From contig CP136066.1 of the NCBI GenBank assembly GCA_032622095.1, forward strand, positions 41,797,835 through 41,861,834: 64,000 nucleotides of DNA. The letters run 5' to 3'. The notes beneath the pieces are model-generated. The model worked only from the letters and a program-made list of their open reading frames with translations, had not been told where the DNA came from and did not search any database. Positions 60,601 through 64,000 of this stretch are shown one piece after another. The stretch is from Siphonodentalium dalli. Lineage: Eukaryota; Mollusca; Scaphopoda; Gadilida; Siphonodentaliidae. Made by a program: the position numbers and the translations under genes. Position 1 is the first letter of the stretch. Each line of letters opens with the position of its first letter.

Positions 60601-61518
60601 ATTATGTTTTTTTTATATCTGTTTGTATACTAAGATTTATGTACCATTTATATTCATTAAAGGAACTAAAGTGTTGGGTTCCACATTTCGATTTCTACGA
60701 GACTCTGTAATATCGAGTTTTATGAGATCGAATAGTGTTACCTACAAATCTACAATAACGAAGAAACAGTTCCGAAACTAACAAATATTCCATGTGTTTT
60801 AGCCTTGTGGTTTTTTACATGCACGAGGTTATTCACTAGCGAATAATTCATCTCATTTAGGACTATTAATCTATCATAACTAACCTATATATCAATACAT
60901 GTATTCAATCGTGCGTACTAATCCTTCAAATATTTACTAGTCAGTCTGACTATATCATCTGCCTAGAAATAGTTTGCTTTACTATACCATCTGCCTATTA
61001 GATATACATCATTACCTAACATAAAATAGCTCGTATTGTAGCTTATCTATGCCTTAAAATAGTTACTAGTTAGTCTGACTATAACATCTGCCTAGAAGCG
61101 CGTATTGTAGCTTATCTATGCCTTCAAATAGTTACTAGTTAGTCTGACTATATCATCTGCCTAGTAAAACAGCTCATTTTTGATACACTTATATAAATTA
61201 GTCGTTATTGTAACGTTTACATTCGTTAAATACTATTTACGAAATCCCGTGGGGGTGGGGATTATCAGACGACGACTACACCTATATAAATTAGTCGGTA
61301 TTGTATCGTTTAACATTCGATAAGTAGTATTTATGAAATCCCGTGGGGGTGGGGATTCTCAATGACGACCTCACCCTATATAAATTAGTCGGTATTGTAT
61401 CGTTTAACATTCGATAAGTAGTATTTATGAAATCCCGTGGGGGTGGGGATTCTCAATGACGACCACACCCTAAGGCTCAGTTATATATATATCAATATTC
61501 CCTCTACTTAATACTACT
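54638..61518 (-). repeat. Right arm of the palindrome
   Basis: Reverse complement of the left arm. It contains the mirror image of every block described there: AAGATGGC units at 55677-56793, satellite-like motifs at 57907-58567, ~237-bp units at 59091-59481, the TCTAGG block at 60236-61161 and the three terminal repeats at 61188-61469. Frames such as 54663-54893 and 59540-59752 show no similarity to proteins I know. Confidence 0.85.
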
Positions 61519-61524
61519 AAAGAG
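61519..61524 (+). repeat. 6-bp target-site duplication, right copy
   Basis: AAAGAG follows the right end AATACTACT of the palindromic element and equals 47742-47747. Confidence 0.85.
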
Positions 61525-62185
61525 ATACTATGTTTCCGTACATCGACCGAACCTAAAAATAACCTGCCGACCCTAAACTTTTTATTGATATTTTGAGAAA
61601 AAGTCAAAATTTAATGCTCATAAATATTGATGATCTTTAGTGTGCAAAACACATGTTTTCTAACATATCCCTGTGAAAAGTGACCACGAAGTGACAGCTG
61701 TCTCAAAAGCCCCAGGTGTGTGTTGGGTTGTGGATTAATGGGCATACATTTTGCAATTTTAACTTCCTGAGAGTTGATCTCCTGCCTGCTTTATGTCTTG
61801 TTTTGGGACTTCTGGAACACTATCAACAGCCATGGTGGGTGTGTATCTGAATATATACATGTATATAGGTTATCACCACATATGTTAGGGGTATAGCTAC
61901 TGTTTTAACAAACCAGGCATGCTCGGTGGGCGTACTGGCTACCCCCAGAACAAGGGATGTAGTTGTCACAATACAAGTACGGCATAATGGCGGTATTATT
62001 GGTAAAATTCTTATAAAAAGTTAGTGACATGAATTTTGTACCAAGTTTATAGCAAAATTTATAAAAAAAATGTGGTATGTGAATAATAAAAAACTTACTT
62101 AAGCATGAAGTAAGTTTAATCTTAATGTATATTTCCACTGTTCATCAAGTAATACTTTCCCCACAGCATGGGTTAGCATTTTATG
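61525..62185. other. No gene seen; repeat fragment at its start
   Basis: CGACCGAACCTAAAAATAAC + CTGCCGACCC (61544-61575) resembles CCGACCTACCTACCCTAATT at 62402, apparently parts of one dispersed repeat. A minus-strand frame at 61905-62138 is unrecognised. Confidence 0.4.
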
Positions 62186-62340
62186 TAACCGGAGTTGACA
62201 AAATACATATTATGATGGGGTCAGCAGGAAGACAGCCACGTACGAGGTTATGCCTACACCAGGCTGAGTGCACCCCATTTGGGAGTCAGCATGATGTGGA
62301 TCGTCATATATCCATATCTTGATGACCATCAACTGGGCAA
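62186..62340 (+). repeat. ~155-bp direct repeat right of the palindrome
   Basis: Second copy of 46555-46715: TAACCGGAGTTGACAAAATA through CAACTGGGCAA. It differs by about ten substitutions and lacks the CCGGTA of the other copy. Confidence 0.8.
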
Positions 62341-62489
62341 CATCAGTCGAGGTATTTCTGCAGTTGGATAAAAAATATCGAAATAAAATAAAAATTCCTT
62401 ACCGACCTACCTACCCTAATTTTTTCGCTGGCCTTAACACTTTTATTAATCTATATCATCTATTTTGGCCCGTTATTTGCAGGTACAGT

Positions 62490-63080
62490 GCAGGAACATG
62501 CTTGGAACTACATTGGAACTACAGAGAATAATTCATAATATGATCCCGATCTGAGCTTCAGGTAGTGTACATGTAGTACGATGTTCGTACTAAGAATTAA
62601 AAGTTCAGCATCATACCCACAGGTTGCATCTATGTACATGTACCTGTGTATGTACAGCAGGAAATTCTCTAACGTGGTGACCAGGATGAAATTCATACAA
62701 TGTTCCGCTTCCAGTAAGAAACCGCATCTTTTATTGATCGGAGAGTCGCGCAGCATATCCCATGTTTACGCCTGGAGCCATCAAAATAACGGAAACATGT
62801 TTGGAACTACAGAGAAGAAATTCAGCGCAAACGCCTAATATGATCCTGAGCTTGAGTTTGATGTTCGTACTAAGAATAAAATGTTCAGCATCGTACCCAC
62901 AGGTTGCATCTACTAGTATGTACCTGTGTATATACTGAAGGAAATTTTCTAATGTGCTGACCAGGATGAAAATCATACAATGTTCTGCTTCCAGTAAGAA
63001 ACCGCATCTTTGATTGGTCAGACAGTCGTGCAACATATCCCATGTTTACGTCTGGAGCCATTAGCATAACGGAAACCAAG
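62490..63080. repeat. ~280-bp tandem duplication
   Basis: GATGTTCGTACTAAGAAT occurs at 62580 and 62860; CAGGATGAAA(T/A)TCATACAATG, CCAGTAAGAAACCGCATCTT and GCATATCCCATGTTTACG follow in both. On the minus strand both copies stay open for 80-100 codons (LLEAEHCM.FILV.TLENFL and so on), but the frames do not resemble any protein I know and may persist by chance. The second copy runs into a further unrelated minus frame ending at 63340. Confidence 0.75.
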
Positions 63081-63232
63081 ACCGCTTCATCGTCTCTCGA
63101 TGGCCGTTTCATGTCATATGTTGGAGAGAGGTTTAGGAGATTTTGACATTTTCTGCTGATCATTATGCGGAATAAGTGCCAAATTAATGTGAATGACCAG
63201 GACTGTTGGCAGAACAAATACATGTACGCCAT

Positions 63233-63365
63233 TGTGGTGGATTGATGGTAACATGTCATGACATTGACCACTTTTAGCTTGTGTTCAACCTTGTCGCTTT
63301 GTGAATCGGTTGAACATAAACCTGAAGTTGTCAATTTCACGCCATGTTACCATCAATACACCACA
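63233..63365. repeat. Short inverted repeat
   Basis: TGTGGTGGATTGATGGTAAC + ATG at 63233-63255 is complemented by CATGTTACCATCAATACACC + ACA at 63343-63365, with one mismatch. The 87-bp space between contains no recognisable feature. Confidence 0.7.
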
Positions 63366-64000
63366 ACTAAACTTATATTAATACAGGAAAGTTTTCAAAA
63401 TAACATGTAATCACATATTGAATGCATACAATGTGTTCAATTTATCTCAGATTTAGAAACCTGAACAATACGTTGAAAATGTTTGGATCTTTAATCTACA
63501 GTTAAAGGTGACATATGCAACCGGTTTGGCTAAATAATGAATTTAATTGGTTGCCACTTCGGTCAGATGCGATATTTTAGAAATGCTCCTATCTAGTGAT
63601 GTTTGGCGTAACATTTCAATGTTTTGAGATATGTTTCGCATTTTGAGCGAAAACTTCATGACCTAGCTATCTCCCCATATTTTGTCACATCACCGATTGA
63701 GGATAAAGCCTTCGCTGTTGATTTCTACCAACACATAGCATATTTCTGCAAAATGAAAAGTCAAGTGATACATGTATTCATTCTTTTACAAAGTATATCT
63801 TATAATTCTAATTGAATACAGAGCCAATGATACGATTTGACCAGAAAAGGAAGAGTTTACGGACTGTCTCAAAATTGTTTTCCAAATCTGATATGATCAA
63901 ATAGACAATTTTGGGGCTATCCCCTATGGGGCTATGGGCCTATTGTGCGACACGGATATTCCGCATGTGAAATAGTATTCCTTGAACTCATAAAATATGG
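63366..64000. other. No recognisable feature
   Basis: A frame at 63624-63815 has no recognisable motif; nothing else is supported to the window end. Confidence 0.4.

Larger units (their letters stand above)
47748..61518. mobile_element. 13.77-kb palindromic Maverick/Polinton-like transposon, non-autonomous
   Basis: The two halves are complementary along their whole length: position x on the left pairs with about 109266 or 109267 minus x on the right. The ends are AGTAGTATTAAGTAGAGGGA and its complement. Six identical bases, AAAGAG, flank both sides (47742-47747 and 61519-61524). A 6-bp duplication with AG...CT ends is known for Maverick/Polinton elements, normally 15-20 kb with terminal inverted repeats of hundreds of bases. 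Here the repeats make up the entire element. No DNA polymerase B, integrase, ATPase, protease or capsid frame is visible; the longest frames are repeat translations under 100 codons. IS3EU and Dada elements also make duplications of about 6 bp, so the class is inferred. Confidence 0.72.

Noticed and set aside
47748-61518. Palindrome as two inverted LTRs or a retrovirus-like element
   Set aside because: Ends are AG...CT rather than TG...CA, the duplication is 6 bp, the repeats are inverted, and no reverse transcriptase, integrase or capsid sequence is present.

Overview
The window looks like AT-rich nuclear DNA from an animal, plausibly a bivalve or other marine lophotrochozoan. The reasons are the absence of any compact gene layout, the dense MITEs, two metazoan non-LTR retrotransposon relics (one L1/Tx1-like, one CR1/I/Jockey-like), Helitron-type termini, a repeat family that carries GGAC runs and ends in GGTGAGCTAAA, and long minisatellites. 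The species assignment is inference. I see no host protein-coding gene that I can name with confidence. Most open frames are short chance frames or translations of repeats. The window is best read as a repeat-rich intergenic or intronic region.

Layout. 1-10.1 kb: a diverged ~150-bp repeat carrying AAGATGGC motifs, a 120-bp-arm inverted repeat, a piggyBac-type MITE with TTAA target duplications and palindromic ends (3813-4213), tandem duplications, a ~200-bp diverged tandem array and two further inverted-repeat elements. 10.16-14.26 kb: a 5'-truncated, frameshifted L1/Tx1-like LINE with readable endonuclease tail, reverse transcriptase (YADD) and C-terminal CCHC finger; the finger is split by a ~355-bp insertion flanked by a 12-bp duplication. 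15.5-16.1 kb: a minus-strand open frame of about 210 codons from an unnamed family. 16.4-17.6 kb: a higher-order satellite. 19.1-21.0 kb: a second LINE with an open 300-residue C-terminal part. 21.9-28.6 kb: a mosaic of segmental duplications with fold-back MITEs. 30.4-35.7 kb: nested inverted-repeat elements, an (AT)n microsatellite and a small LINE remnant. 36.49-42.26 kb: a ~5.8-kb minisatellite of a 53-bp unit. 42.3-47.4 kb: dispersed repeats and two Helitron-like 3' ends.

The outstanding object is 47748-61518: a 13,771-bp near-perfect palindrome with arms of ~6.88 kb, starting AGTAGTATTAAG and ending in its complement. It is bordered on both sides by the same 6 bp, AAAGAG. A 6-bp target-site duplication with AG...CT termini is the signature of Maverick/Polinton-class elements, yet I find none of their genes. 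Each arm is instead a stack of tandem repeat blocks, two of which share motifs with repeats elsewhere in the window. I interpret it as a non-autonomous, giant-hairpin Maverick-like transposon that inserted recently. The class assignment is inference; the palindrome and the flanking duplication are read directly.

No operon-like or pathway organisation exists here. The relationships are those of repeats: shared motifs, nested insertions and block duplications.
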